From contig NC_052135.2 in NCBI RefSeq assembly GCF_016086655.4, positions 54,299,671 through 54,363,670 on the forward strand: a DNA stretch of 64,000 bases. The letters run 5' to 3'. The notes below the pieces were generated by a model that was not told the DNA's origin, did no database searches, and was given only the letters and a program-made list of their open reading frames with translations. The translations under genes were made by a program, and so were the position numbers. This DNA is from Lepeophtheirus salmonis (taxonomy: Eukaryota > Arthropoda > Copepoda > Siphonostomatoida > Caligidae). Every line of letters begins with the position of its first letter. The first letter of the stretch is position 1. Below, piece by piece: positions 23,644 to 34,822 of this stretch.

Positions 23644-24130
23644 CAGGATGATTACCAAAAACTTGGAGTATCATGACTAAATAACGATAATTGTGATTTT
23701 AGGGAATCAAGACAAGACAATTAAGACAATTATTGTGATATGTTTAAATACTATGTTTTTGATAAACTATATATTCAACATGTCCTCCTTCACAAATAGC
23801 GTTTAATGTTAACGGTTTCGCCTGGTCTTAGCTGCTTATAGTTTTTGTTGGGTCTTCACGTTCTTCTGAATACCACTTTTGACATTTTTAAAACACTCAA
23901 ATCACTGTGATCTACCAAGAGCATCCTCACCGTAACCTTCTACAACCATTCAATACGATTCTGCAGCAGTTTTTTTTTTCAAACGATAATAGATAATCAA
24001 TGCTGTCCGCAAATTATAGTTATCAGGAACAAACTTCTACAACAAGATTGACGGCTATTTTCATCTATTTACACATATTGTAAATTCTAACCCGTAGTTT
24101 GTAAATGAAGTTTTCATACGGGGGTAACTT
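23644..24130 (-). pseudogene. Mariner relic, N-terminal piece with one possible end
   Basis: At 23644 a CAGGATGATTACCAAAAAC end sits beside a TA (23642-23643), the usual mariner layout. On the minus strand about 23960-23840 reads TAAESYRMVVEGYGEDALGR followed by FECFKNVKSGIQKNVKTQQK, resembling the second helix-turn-helix region of SETMAR-type mariners (SAAExxRMLxEAYGExALSR, then WFxxFKSG). At about 23795 ICEGGHVEY looks like a transposase C-terminus, so most of the catalytic domain has been deleted. The opposite end was not identified. Confidence 0.5.
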
Positions 24131-25399
24131 AGTAAAAACCTATTGTTTGACTTATCATACAACAGTAAATGAAACTTTTTCTTCATTTTTTTTTTAATGC
24201 AAACCCTTTCTTGAGTACATATTTACATTGTATAAACGTAATCAACATTGCATTTCCCATGATCAATGTTTTTATTATCTCTGAGCAATTCCATTTTGCT
24301 TAACCTCAAAACAATTTGAATTATTTACTCCCTGAGGAAATTTTCAAAATATTTATTTAAGAATTGTGAAATGGGAACTCGAGTCAAATGTGCATTGCAT
24401 TCAGTATTAAGCCCTTCACTATTTGTATTGCATTGTTTAATTTAAAAAAAATATATAATAGGTATAGGTACCATTGCAATATATGACTCTACATGGCTTT
24501 TACAAGAGTAAATGATTTTATTACATAAATAAATATAATTAAACTTACGTTGGGACAGTAAATCCAAAGCATTTTTTAGCAGGCGAGTTTTTTATTGTAG
24601 GTAACAGTGTTTTTATTTTGGCGATAAAATATAAATATAACTTGTAACTTGGATTGTTTCTCCTCATGAATCATAATAAATAACGCCGAAGATTGATTGG
24701 GATGTTATATCAAAGATATATTTTACTTCAGAACTTAAATGACTCCCGCATCCTTTTGAAAGTGCGTGCTATTTAATTAGTCACATTCAATACATACAAG
24801 TAAAGCGAAGGTAAGACTATTCAGTGTATTCAGTTATCCATTAATTTTATTTATAACTCACTCATTATAATTGAAGACTCAAAAACAAGTCGTAGTTAAA
24901 TGTTATTCCATTGGGACTTCAAACTCCACTTTTTGCACTAGAAAAAGTAAAATTTGCAGATTTGACTATGACTCAATGTGAAAGACTCGTAACTTGACTA
25001 GAATTCGTCGTTAGATAGCAAAATTACGATTTTTGTAAGGTTGAAGGCTTGAAACTCCCTTCCTCACGTAACCAAAAACTCACAATTTCATTTTTTCTCA
25101 CATTTTGAGATATAAAACTTTATTTTTCAGACTACATTCGAACTTATTTCTCAATAATTGAGACTCTAATAGTGGTAGTAAAAATTACTTGGAATGTTAA
25201 TTTTTTTTTTTTCCGTAACCAAAATTTATTTGAATGATTTTGAAATACTGGAAACATATTACATAGTGCTACGATGGAATAATAAAAATCATATAAAATA
25301 CAAAAAAATACTTCTTAAAATATTCCAAACCTATGCTTAATTGTATTTAAAATGTTAATATAGTTTCTTAAAATATTTATCACGCCACCGTCAAGCTTA
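24131..25399. other. AT-rich DNA, nothing recognised
   Basis: No coding or repeat signal identified. Confidence 0.5.
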
Positions 25400-25920
25400 G
25401 AGCTGGATGCTCTCATTGGGTATATACAGAATGGAATTTTCATGATTATACATGATGATATATTTTATCATTCGAAGCTAGTGTGAAAAAATCCTTTCTG
25501 CTGACTGAGTCTCCGAAGCGTTCCTTTACCAGCTCTCCAAGAGTAGAGTCAACAAGTTTTAAAACTGGAATCTCCCACCGAAGGTGTGAAGCAGTCTATC
25601 TTTCTTAATTGCAGAAATAGAAAATAGGGGCATCGATAGGTATCCTAATACCTCCAATGTTCCTGTCACTACTCGATACGCAAACCATTTCTCAGATGGA
25701 GTAAGGAGGTGATTTGCTTAGCTCATACCAGCCTGAGGAGCGGAGACATCAATGCTCCTGCGATTTAATGACGACTTTAATAGTTTTACCCTTTCCAGAT
25801 AGTTAATGAAGATTATTCCTTGTTAATCCAAAAGACAGTCGCCATAATCTTTCAAGCCGATTCCTCGATTCAAGCGAATACAAAACAGAAAGAAATATAC
25901 CGATCTGGCTAAAAGAGGGG
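25400..25920 (-). pseudogene. Decayed coding patch, partly mariner-like
   Basis: This patch is visibly richer in G/C than its flanks. On the minus strand about 25850-25760 reads MATVFWINKE, a stop, then SSLTIWKGKTIK after one shift. This resembles the mariner block before the second Asp (KVMATVFWDxxGIIxIDYLExGKTI). The remaining 350 bp keep long open stretches in two minus-strand frames, for example LVDSTLGELVKERFGDSVSR, that I cannot assign. It may be one eroded element or two. No ends seen. Confidence 0.4.
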
Positions 25921-26599
25921 TGTGTTCTTTCAAAATATGCTGCTAACTAAACATAACCTTGATACTTGCTAATAGTGCTATCTCTCGAACTTTGCATGGG
26001 CTTTTTGAGCCCCCCCCCCATTCCACTCTATTTTGTTGTCAGCAGTTCTTCGGTTTTTATACTCTCTATTAGGATTCTCAAAGTTGATTGGTTGAATTTT
26101 GATTTGGTCTTATTAAGCGGTGAACAATTATTTACAATTATGGAAAAGTAATTCCATTGTGGGGAAAAGTTGAATAACTATCATTTCATTTAAGGCTTTT
26201 TCTGTTTATTTTTGATTAAAAGGTTCCATGATACAATAAAGATATCTACATAGAATATGTGTAGTTTTTATGCCAAAATAAGTTTTTACAGGAATATCAA
26301 CAGTATAGCATAAAGCTGTAGAAAGGTAATAGTGACAGACATCCCAAAAGTAATGACTTGGTTATGGATAAATCCATGATCAATGTTGTATATGTATGAT
26401 TTTAAATCCTATGCATTTTTTAGTGCAACAGTTTTTTGGTTGATGCAACTTGAAGAGTGTTTTTTTTTTAATCTTCTGAAGTTGAATAAAATATCTTAAT
26501 AAAACTATTGAATGTGCTTATCATTTTCATTAATGATTTTTTTTTGGGAAGCTGTTGGACTCTGAGTATAATTAAGGACCCATATGGGAGCAATTCCTG
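25921..26599. other. AT-rich DNA, nothing recognised
   Basis: Contains a C run at about 26010-26020. The short frame at 25966-26151 has no family resemblance. Confidence 0.5.
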
Positions 26600-26765
26600 C
26601 CTAAATATTTGCTATATATGGAGTGGAATTTATTTTTAACTTCTTCTTCTCATAGTATCTTGCGGTAAATCTAATAAAACTTCATGACAGATAAGCCGCA
26701 CTTCTCAAAAGCATTCCACAAATTGTTAGGTTTACCATATACAGCAGAACCTTAGTCATTGACTC
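26600..26765 (+). repeat. R1 repeat, 3' fragment
   Basis: AAAACTTCATGACAGATAAGC, AAAGCATTCCACAAATTGTTAGG and a following ACCAT match the R1 3' end at 41510-41560. The 5' half is missing. Confidence 0.5.
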
Positions 26766-27289
26766 TAAATAACCCTAAACAAAATGATTAAGGGAGTGGA
26801 TCTCTGGATTCGATGGAGACCATATCGATTTTTCTCAAAAATGAATTCTTTCTTTGAGCATTTTCTGAAATTTTTGATAAGTTTGAAATAGAGCTCCTTT
26901 GCTGGAAAATGATTTTCTTGTTATCTGTAGATTGTTCTTTAAGCCAAAGAAAAAAAGACAAGAAGTTAAATTTTTAATCTGTATCCCATTTTCTCTCGTC
27001 ACTAAGTACAATACAGAGCTTTTACGTACAAATTTCAATAATTTATCAGACTTGTCTACATTTTTGAGTTGTATGGTTTTTCAAATTTTCGGACAGTAAT
27101 GAAGCTTAAAAGGTTTCATACCCTCGTCATTTTGGACCTACCTATAAAACATGGATGGCTTCGAAATTCCGATTTTTGGAGAAATTTTGGTCATCAATCG
27201 TTGACAGTTCTGATAACCTTTTCGATGTTCATCTTTGTCCTTGTTTACCATGGAGTGCTACTGCTTGCCTTGTATTCAAGGCTACCTGT
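26766..27289. other. AT-rich DNA with short open frames
   Basis: Overlapping frames at 26835-27361 on both strands. The frame at 27155-27361 runs into R6. No domain recognised. Confidence 0.4.
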
Positions 27290-27480
27290 CTTATAAATCT
27301 TTCGGATCCTAAACAAAAGTGGGTACCTTATGTGGGGTTTGCAATGTCTCTGAAGGGTTAATGAGAATAGTTATTCAGTAAAACTTGACAATAATTAATT
27401 GAAGAACACAAATTTTTTTTTTGAGAAAAAAACATTATAGGTTGTTTTTGTGTTGACGGACCATATTTATTAAAATATGT
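27290..27480 (+). repeat. R6 repeat, copy 1
   Basis: GGGTACCTTATGTGGGGTTTG, then AAGGGTTAATGAGAATA, TTGACAATAATTAATTG and TTTTTGTGTTGACGGACCAT. The same order occurs at 30300-30480 in the same orientation. Confidence 0.55.
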
Positions 27481-27883
27481 TATAAAACATAAAAATATAT
27501 CAAAAACTGTTAAAAACTTGATAAATTATTCTACAAACATAATTTCTTCCCCCCCCAAAAAAAAGTATTTATTCTCTATGTATAAGGTGAGGTTTAGTTT
27601 GCTTATTTTTGCAACTCATTACTCTCGGCAATTTCTAAAGACACTATTATTTATCATCAAGGTTCTTTAATTATTCATTTAAATTGGTGCAAAATAACCG
27701 TTTAAGAAAATAAAAGAGTATAACATAATTGAGAGTTTAATTCATTTAAAACTTTAGTAGCATGACTAATTACTTCAACCAACGAAGTTGAACTGAGGTT
27801 ATAATTTTGCCTTGCCTTGTTTGTTCGGAGGATTATGAAAAAAATTATGGTCTGATTTTGTAAAACTTTTGATGAAGGTTATA
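27481..27883. other. AT-rich DNA, nothing recognised
   Basis: A C run at about 27549-27556 followed by an A run. No coding or RNA signal. Confidence 0.5.
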
Positions 27884-28802
27884 TAGGATGTCCACGATAA
27901 ATTGGAACTACTTTAAACTTCATCCAGATCCATAATGTGAATATTCCGGGTGAAATCATACTAATATAAAAGGTTGCGTGAACAATACACTATAACTTCC
28001 ACCACAATTGTTTTGACAACAAACAATAGTCATGATGGAACAAGCAAGGAGAGACGCCATCCTCGAATTGGCTCGCGCGGGACACAAGCCTTCTGCTATC
28101 CACAAACTTCTTAACTACCCCAAGACCACGGTGTACCGGGTCTTCAATGCCTAGGAGGTTGAGGGGAAGGTCTGCTGCCAGACCCACATCATGAGAAGTG
28201 ACCGAATCCGCACTCCCCGATTCCTTGAAGGCCTCCGGAAGTCCATCAAGGCTTCGCCAGGGACTTCCTTGTCCAGGTTGTCCAAGAACCGTGGAGTGAG
28301 CAAGCAGCAGGTCTCCAAGGCTGTGAATGAGGACCTCGGGTACAGGTCATACCGAATGGCAAAACAACACATCCTCACGGCATCCATGAAGACCACCAGG
28401 CTCACCAAGGGTAAACGTCTCCTCAATGACCTGAAGAGTCATGGAGGAAGAATCATCTTCTTCTCCGACGAGAAGAACTGGACTGTCCATAGAAGCTACC
28501 ATGTCCAGAATGACAGGGGACTTGCCAAGGAGAGAGAAGAGGTACCTGCAGTCTTCACCACAAAGTTCCCGGGCTCCATTACGAGGGAGTGAAATGCTGT
28601 CGATTCCGCGGAAGTCATCAGGGCATGCAAATCCTTAAGGGGCAGGATGGAGAAGATGGTGGCTGCTGAGGGAGGACATGTTGAATAAATTTATTGTTTA
28701 ATATCATGTCTAACTTTTTCACAATAACAAATACACTCCAAATTCCATTTTTATCAAGCAAGTTGAATTTTAAGAAAGTTCTAATTTATCGTGGACACCC
28801 TG
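27884..28802 (+). mobile_element. Mariner-type element with both ends (919 bp, internally deleted)
   Basis: Inverted terminal repeats of about 26 bp match at 23 positions: the left reads TAGGATGTCCACGATAAATT, and the right (complemented) CAGGGTGTCCACGATAAATT. TA dinucleotides flank it at 27882-27883 and 28803-28804, the target duplication typical of Tc1/mariner. The interior encodes a broken plus-strand transposase (separate entry). A complete mariner is about 1.3 kb, so roughly a third is missing and the element is non-autonomous. Confidence 0.85.
28031..28688 (+). pseudogene. Mariner transposase, frameshifted and internally deleted
   Basis: The ATG at 28031 opens QARRDAILELARAG, the first helix-turn-helix. 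An extra G in the G run at about 28077-28081 shifts the frame into HKPSAIHKLLNYPKTTVYRV. A TAG at 28152-28154 interrupts, then the frame stays open to 28592: second helix-turn-helix NRGVSKQQVSKAVNEDLGYR, and FFSDEKNWTVH, the first-Asp block. After VPAVFTTKFPGSI the reading jumps to VIRACKSLRGRMEKMVAAEG and GGHVE-stop (28688), the normal C-terminus. The second and third catalytic Asp blocks are therefore deleted. It sits inside the element 27884-28802. Confidence 0.85.
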
Positions 28803-28808
28803 TATATA

Positions 28809-29330
28809 CAGGGTTGGGTAGAAAAACGTGAGCTGTTAATTAATCTTAATTTTTTCATTAGTACTTGATATTTTTTGACATTCTGGTTCAGCAATTATTT
28901 GTGCATAAAGAAAGTTCAATAAATATTTCGTCATCCGGTGTAAAGAAACCCCAAAAACGCGGAGTCTTTCATATCTCCTGGAGGATGAAATTGACGTGGC
29001 GATGATTAAGGTTCTTCAGGAGACAGCTTTCGAAGTGGGCAAGACGAAGAATGAGGGAGAAGGTTTTTCCAGGAAAGCAAAAAGGGGTGGGCTATATTTT
29101 AAAAGGGATTCAGAGATCCTGTCGAGCAAGGAAAATAAGATCTAGGAGGACCCCACCAAATCGATGAATAGTATCTCCAACGATTCCTCTGTGGCTCCAG
29201 GACCATTTGGAGGGCCATGAAGGGCAACATGAGATTGACCTTATACACACACACCCCCACCCCCTTCTGACAGAGATAAGGAGAACCGGGAACTTCTCCA
29301 GTCCTCGTTTTTGCTGCTCAACTATCTATA
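28809..29330 (+). mobile_element. Second mariner, 5' half, abutting the first
   Basis: A left end CAGGGTTGGGTAGAAAAACG starts at 28809 after TA (28807-28808). The next 100 bp (GAGCTGTTAATTAATCTTAA, then TTTTTTGACATTCTGGTTCA) match the minus-strand 5' end of the element at 52603-53170, so the two belong to one family. The transposase N-terminus follows in broken frames: DVAMIKVLQETAFEVGKTKN, then about 29150-29230 DPTKSMNSISN and TIWRAMKGNMRLT, the second helix-turn-helix. Reading is lost near 29330. The catalytic half and right end were not found. Confidence 0.7.
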
Positions 29331-30299
29331 TATATTAACAGTAACACAAAATGTTCAAAAAGCATAATCGACCATAACTTTGGACATAATTAAAATATGT
29401 CACTCAAATTAGTGTAATTTTCTTGTTACAATATAGGGTCTTCTTATACATTATATGTTCAAAGGTCAAGGTCACACAATAAGTCACAAATGTTCAACAT
29501 TGCAAATGTTTGACTAATAACGTACAACAGAAATAAATGTTAACTTTTAGAGAAATAATTTTAGGTGGAGATTTGCGCTCTACCTAGTGCCCATTATAAT
29601 TCAATTTGTTAATGACATTAGACTCTAATCATGGTATTACATACAAAGGGAAGTAACAAAAGATATATAAGTAACTTTCCCTTTGATGCTTAAATAGTAC
29701 TACCAACTGGGAGGTCTATTAAACTCAAACGATTAACCCATAAAAAACCCATTTAATGGATATAAATAAAAAACTAGATTCGATTCTAACAAAGGCTTAA
29801 ATGAATACCTACACAATTTTACAATACTTTAAAATCAAAATGGGACCCATCTACACAAAAACAGGCTCGAAGTTTTTTCTCAAAAGGAGTCTGGAATATA
29901 TTTGTATCCTCAATCAAATTATTTTTTTATAGATATTCATCGAAGCGCCACAAATAGAATTTAAAGGCTCAAATTTTTCCTAAAAAGTTATAGGAAAAAA
30001 AATGATAGATTCTATTTCAAAGAGCAACACAAAGTAACAAACATAGTGCATTAACATAAAAACCATTTTGTATAAACATAAAAAAAAGAGAATACCGCTT
30101 TATACATATTTTTACTAAAGATATAGAAGCCAATAATTTATATACATATTTGAGTCAATTATAGGCTTTGTATTCAAATTTGTGGGGTTGATAGAAAATA
30201 CCCAAACGTTTTTTTCATTAGTTTAGAACCTTTATTTGATTTATGAAACTTTAATTGGTCACAATATAACAATTTATCTTCTTTTCTGTTTTTATTATG
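29331..30299. other. AT-rich DNA, nothing recognised
   Basis: No coding, RNA or clear repeat signal. Confidence 0.5.
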
Positions 30300-30480
30300 A
30301 CCACCAATTTTGGGTACTTTATTTGCGATTTGAAGGTCCTTCAAAGGGTTAATAAAAATAATTTATTCGTAGAAATTGACGATTATTCGTTAAACAATAT
30401 AGATGTAATACAAGCTCTATTTTGCAAAATATGGATCTAGCTTGTTTTCGTGTTGATGAGCCACAGTTTAAAGGTAAATT
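30300..30480 (+). repeat. R6 repeat, copy 2
   Basis: GGGTACTTTATTTGCGATTTG, AAGGGTTAATAAAAATAAT, TTGACGATTATTCG and TTTTCGTGTTGATGAGCCAC are collinear with 27290-27480. Confidence 0.55.
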
Positions 30481-31039
30481 GATCGATTAAAAAAAGACTG
30501 AAAGAGAGGAGAGAAATGACTGATTCGGAAAAAGTGTCTTAGGAACGATCCAATAATACTAATAGATAATCCAATAAAGTCCGAAAAAATTCGTGTAGTC
30601 CGTTTAAAACTTTATTATTTGAAATGTAAAGAATTATTAAATATACCACCAGCAATATATGGTTAAAGTGAAGCTCTATACTTTTGATGCTAAAAACATT
30701 ATGGATCAAAAAAAATTAGATAAGGGTTTTTAATGTCTTTTTCTAATATTCAAAGACTATAGGTAATATATATGTACATTAAAAAATCCACAACCCCCAA
30801 AAACAGGACATTTCAATGAATCAAACCAACAAACACCTCTTGAAGATAAATTAGTCATTCAATCAAATAAAAAGCCTTATCTAATTATATTTTTCCCTTT
30901 TCAAAAAATAAATCGAAAAAAGTTGTGTATCTTAAAAATTGGAAAATTTAATATTCACGTCGAGAGAGATACATAATTTATGCCTGTAATTATTATTTTT
31001 TTCTTTGTTGTGCAAATAACCATAAATTTAGCGTTTCTG
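30481..31039. other. AT-rich DNA, nothing recognised
   Basis: No coding or repeat signal identified. Confidence 0.5.
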
Positions 31040-31210
31040 TTGAGGGTCTAAGACCGATTTTTTTTTTTTGTGTTTGGTCTAAAGCAATTTTTTTTAGAAC
31101 GATTTTGGTCTGGACTGTGATCTCAGACCGTTGATCAAAATTTAATTGTTTTCAAATCGTGTACCGATTTTACCTTCTTCAATCGATGGACCGATTTGAT
31201 TCCCTACCCT
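31040..31210 (+). repeat. R3 repeat
   Basis: Words GGGTCTAAGACCGATTTTTT, TTTTGGTCTGGACTGTG, TCAGACCGTTGATC and TCAATCGATGGACCGATTT link this to 14500-14840 and, reversed, to 53570-53740. Confidence 0.5.
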
Positions 31211-31227
31211 TTTTTATGTGTTGTACA

Positions 31228-31605
31228 AATATGATGTATAAATAGGGCTGTAAATCTTAAACATGTTTTAGCGTGCGTGTTTATTTGGCAACCTGAACCG
31301 TTTTTTGTAATGATATGGTATAAAGTGTAATCGTGAGTATATATGCTCATAAATGATACAGAGTAACACTGAGTATTTGTTGAGGAATTATCAGTGGAAA
31401 TCGCTCTTAGACTCATAATAAAACTCAGGATCAATAATAGAGTAATGCATGCCTTTGTCTTTGAGCTATAAGTGTAAGTACCTGTTGGACTCAAGTGTAT
31501 AATCTCGTGTTAATTTCCTTCATTTCACATCTAATCTAATTCTACGCCATGATACCTAAGCTTCTCTCCTCTCAAACATTCTTCGAATTGTCATGCTCAC
31601 GATTT
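31228..31605 (+). repeat. R1 repeat, forward, near full length
   Basis: Starts GGCTGTAAATCTTAAACATG, then TTGGCAACCTGAACCG, GCTCATAAATGATACAGAGTAAC, AAGTACCTGTTGGACTCAAG, CCATGATACCTAAGCTTC and the end block AACATTCTTCGAATTGTC. It includes the R1 5' end missing from most copies. Confidence 0.6.
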
Positions 31606-32979
31606 ACAATGCCATTTATACAACATATTTAATTTAAAAACGATGTTATAAGATCGATGTTTGAAAACACACTTGATGTCATGAAAAAGGTATCTATTGA
31701 ATTGGATTTGGCTTAATTTTATATGGGACCTATTTAAGAACAATTTAAACATAAATGTTCTTTGATACCGCTCCAAATTGACTTCTTTAAAGGACTGAAT
31801 TAGTTCATTCCACTAAAACTCCTAATGTTTTATGACCGGTATATGATTTCAATCCAAAATTAACAAACACAAATAGTTATGTATAGTGTATATAACAAAT
31901 AAGTATAGGTATGATTCACGAAACGCTAGGTGGATGGTCAAAAACACCCACATTGAAATAAAAAAATGACGTATTGGAGCTTTATTTATTATCTATTAGA
32001 TTGAGTTTTTGCAATTTTTTTAAGCATGTGTGTTGTTTATTAATTGTGGTTTTTTTAAAGATGATGATCTTAGAAAAAAACAACCAACATACATAGACAT
32101 CTTTTAGATTAGAACTTAATAAATGATTAAAAGCTTATGGATGCAGATTGACAATTTTTTTTTATTGAAATTTAAAAAAAATACAATTTTATAAGATGCC
32201 AAATTATTCAAATTTGAAAGCCTTATTAGGGAGCAGTGAAAAAAAACCCTCATGAATTATTGAACAAAACCTTTCCCAGAAAATTGACACTACAAATGCA
32301 AAGATTGGGTATTTATGTAAAAAATATGTAATAAATCAATCATGGATAATAAATACAATTACATATTCAGAGGCTTTTTTTAGACTTTCAAAATAGTGCT
32401 TGGACATTGATTTCTTTATTTATGCGGAAGTATACAAAATATAATGGGTAGGTGATTTTTTTCTTTTTAAAAGTTTATTTTTAATACTGTTTATTTATTT
32501 TTTGTTGACGACATCATTGTTGTGAATAAAGATGAAATATATGAGTTAAAAAAATACTTTTGAAGGATTATTTGTTTGGGTCTAACAAATGTATCATACT
32601 GGATAGTGATCCACTTTTTACTGACTATACCGGTTTAAAATATTAAAAAAACTTGAATGACTTACCCTTATTTCAATAGCGGCTGATTTGAGTGATCTAA
32701 AATTTGACAAACGATTTTTTCTTATAAGTAAATTAAAATCTGCATTAATGGCAGAAGATACGATTTTTGCAGAAGAAGCTTTGAGTTTAGCATTCCTACG
32801 CTTCAGACTTGTAAATGACTTTTATTAAAAAAGTTATCTGTTTGATAGGAAAATTTGAATGTTGTATATCAAAAAAAAAAAAAAAAATGGATCTTCTTTT
32901 GATTTGACAATCCCTTATGAATATCCTTTTGACGTTTCTCAACGAGTTATCTTACTAGCACAAAAATATATATTCTATT
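31606..32979. other. AT-rich DNA; one reverse-transcriptase-like motif
   Basis: At about 32500-32555 the plus strand reads VYLFFVDDIIVVNKDEIYEL, resembling the YxDDIIVxSK core of a reverse transcriptase (LTR-retrotransposon style). No other RT blocks were found around it. Nothing else is recognised. Confidence 0.3.
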
Positions 32980-33055
32980 TCGCTGTCAGCTGTCGATGAT
33001 TCAGATTTTTTCTTGGTATAAGTGTTTTGAACCTTTTTTGGTTAAATTCGAGTTA
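32980..33055 (+). repeat. R7 short repeat, copy 2
   Basis: TCAGCTGTCGATGATTCAG, then TTTTTTCTTGGTATAAGTG and TTTTGAACC. Matches about 3222-3270. Confidence 0.45.
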
Positions 33056-34089
33056 GTTCCTTTTAAGCTATGAACAATTTTCAAAAAGTTATTGAATTGA
33101 TAACTAATTTTGTGGGTTTTTTATTTGTTCTTCGTTTGAAAGATTGCGTTATATTTATCAGATGTTCTAAGCGACTGATTTTAATTCCTAAATTTGGCAC
33201 CTCCTCTTTTGGTTCCCAATAAAAAGTATATTGCAGAGGGATATAAACTCCGTGCCCGAGGGAATCCAACACTGACGTCAATTCTAAGCTCATTAGACTA
33301 AGATCCCGTCCATATTACATTAAAAACAAAGGATGCTGTATTTATTTTATTTAAATGCGAATCAGTTATATAAGTTGATGTATCTCATGCAAATCTTATT
33401 ATAAGTAAACTTTACCTATGAAATATTTCAAATAAAATGTTTTACTCAAATTGTCCTATAGTGCAAAAACAGTGAAAAAAAGTAAGAAAAATTTGATGAT
33501 CCGCGTATAGCGCCCATCACATTTGTCCATTTTCAAAAAGGAAAGATCACATATTTCCCCATGATATTTTCTCTTTTTGCTAAATGGATTAGCGAAAGAA
33601 AAACACTTCTAGCATATTTTCATTAGGTTATAATAACGTCTATCATAATTAATTCATGCAAAAATAAATGATTAAGGCGTTATTTTAATCTTAATTGACT
33701 CAATAAAGAGTTTTACGTCCATGTTTACAAACATAATTTATTCCGAACTGCTAAATAATTTGATGATCATAGTTAATCGTATTTGTTTTAGAGAAGCAGA
33801 GGGACTGACCAGAGGGTGACAGATGTGAGTCATACACTGATAACCATTGTGTCGTACCATTACTTGTTTTGATTAAATAATAGCAATAAAAAGTAATATA
33901 TATTATAGGTACAATATGTACCAAGCGTCCATGGTAATTATTACCATCAGCAATATTGTAATGTACGTTTAAAATTGTTCATTCCTCATGAAAAAAATAT
34001 AGGTTTTGTGAACGTAAGACCTTTTATTTATGAACAAATAATAAACAAACAAACTCTGAAATTATGGTGGAGCTAAAAAATAAATCGCT
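33056..34089. other. AT-rich DNA; possible mariner left flank
   Basis: The minus-strand frame 33081-33293 (70 codons, containing YIPLQYTFYWEPKEEVPNLG) looks protein-like but is unassigned. A stretch at about 33911-33945 (GTACAATATGTACC, GTCCATGGTAATTATTA) weakly mirrors the complement of 34770-34805 and could be the left end of the mariner that follows. Confidence 0.3.
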
Positions 34090-34690
34090 GTGTACATTGA
34101 CACTGTAAAAAAGATCAATGACGTTGCCGAACGTTTCTATATCTCCACAAGCCTGTGCTACAAAGTCCACAACAATAACAATGTCACCAATGAATTTTCC
34201 GATTGTCCTCGGAATCACCACGTTCAGAATGCACAAAAGCCAACATCAGTGCAGTTAATGCCAAAATTGAAGTGACTTCCCTGAATAACCTCCGTCAGAT
34301 TAACAGGGAGTTCATCATTGACAAAAATGTCCAGAATTGCATCGTGAGGCATGCCTTAGGCCTCAATCTAAGAGCATATAGCAAAGTTCAAGGACTGAGA
34401 GTCACCTAACTAGAGAAAATACTTGAGAGTTAAAAGAAAATTATACACAAACTGAGATATTACCACATAATTTAAGCATAAATGGATTCCTTGAATTACT
34501 TTTTGTGCAGCGCTTTGGAATCCAAGGCCTTTGCAGGCTACCATCCCAATATTGATGCCTTGAAGGCCTTTGAGGCCATAGAGTGGAACATAAGTCATAG
34601 TTTAATACGTGTGTGACAAGTTTAGGTCCCGTATCGAGTTTTACATTGCTACTAAGAAAGGAATTTTTATAACAAATTCCAAAATGAAAA
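34090..34690 (+). pseudogene. Mariner transposase, central core deleted
   Basis: 34090-34275 reads INDVAERFYISTSLCYKVHN, the first helix-turn-helix, and continues RNHHVQNAQKPTSVQLMPKL. After a frameshift, 34203-34409 gives NLRQINREFIIDKNVQNCIV and LGLNLRAYSKVQGLRVT, the second helix-turn-helix and linker. 34440-34680 then jumps to DSLNYFLCSALESKAFAGYH, NIDALKAFEAIEWN and VCDKFRSRIEFYIATKKG, the third-Asp block onward and C-terminus. The first and second Asp regions are deleted and the third Asp is lost to a stop. A possible right end (complement AGAGTGTACAAAAAGTC) lies near 34805, just before the next element. Confidence 0.75.
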
Positions 34691-34822
34691 GTTGAAATTT
34701 TTTTTTTGTTGTAATTTTGTAGTTGAATTAAATGAATAATTAGCTCTCAATACAAATTTTTGTATAAATAATAATTTTTGCCATAGACTTTTTGTACACT
34801 CTTTTTATAAATTATAATGTTA

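Noticed and set aside
28151..28426. 91-codon minus-strand open frame
   Set aside because: It is antisense to the well-supported mariner transposase reading on the plus strand.
31204..31494. 96-codon minus-strand open frame
   Set aside because: It lies within an R1 repeat copy and has no counterpart in other R1 copies.
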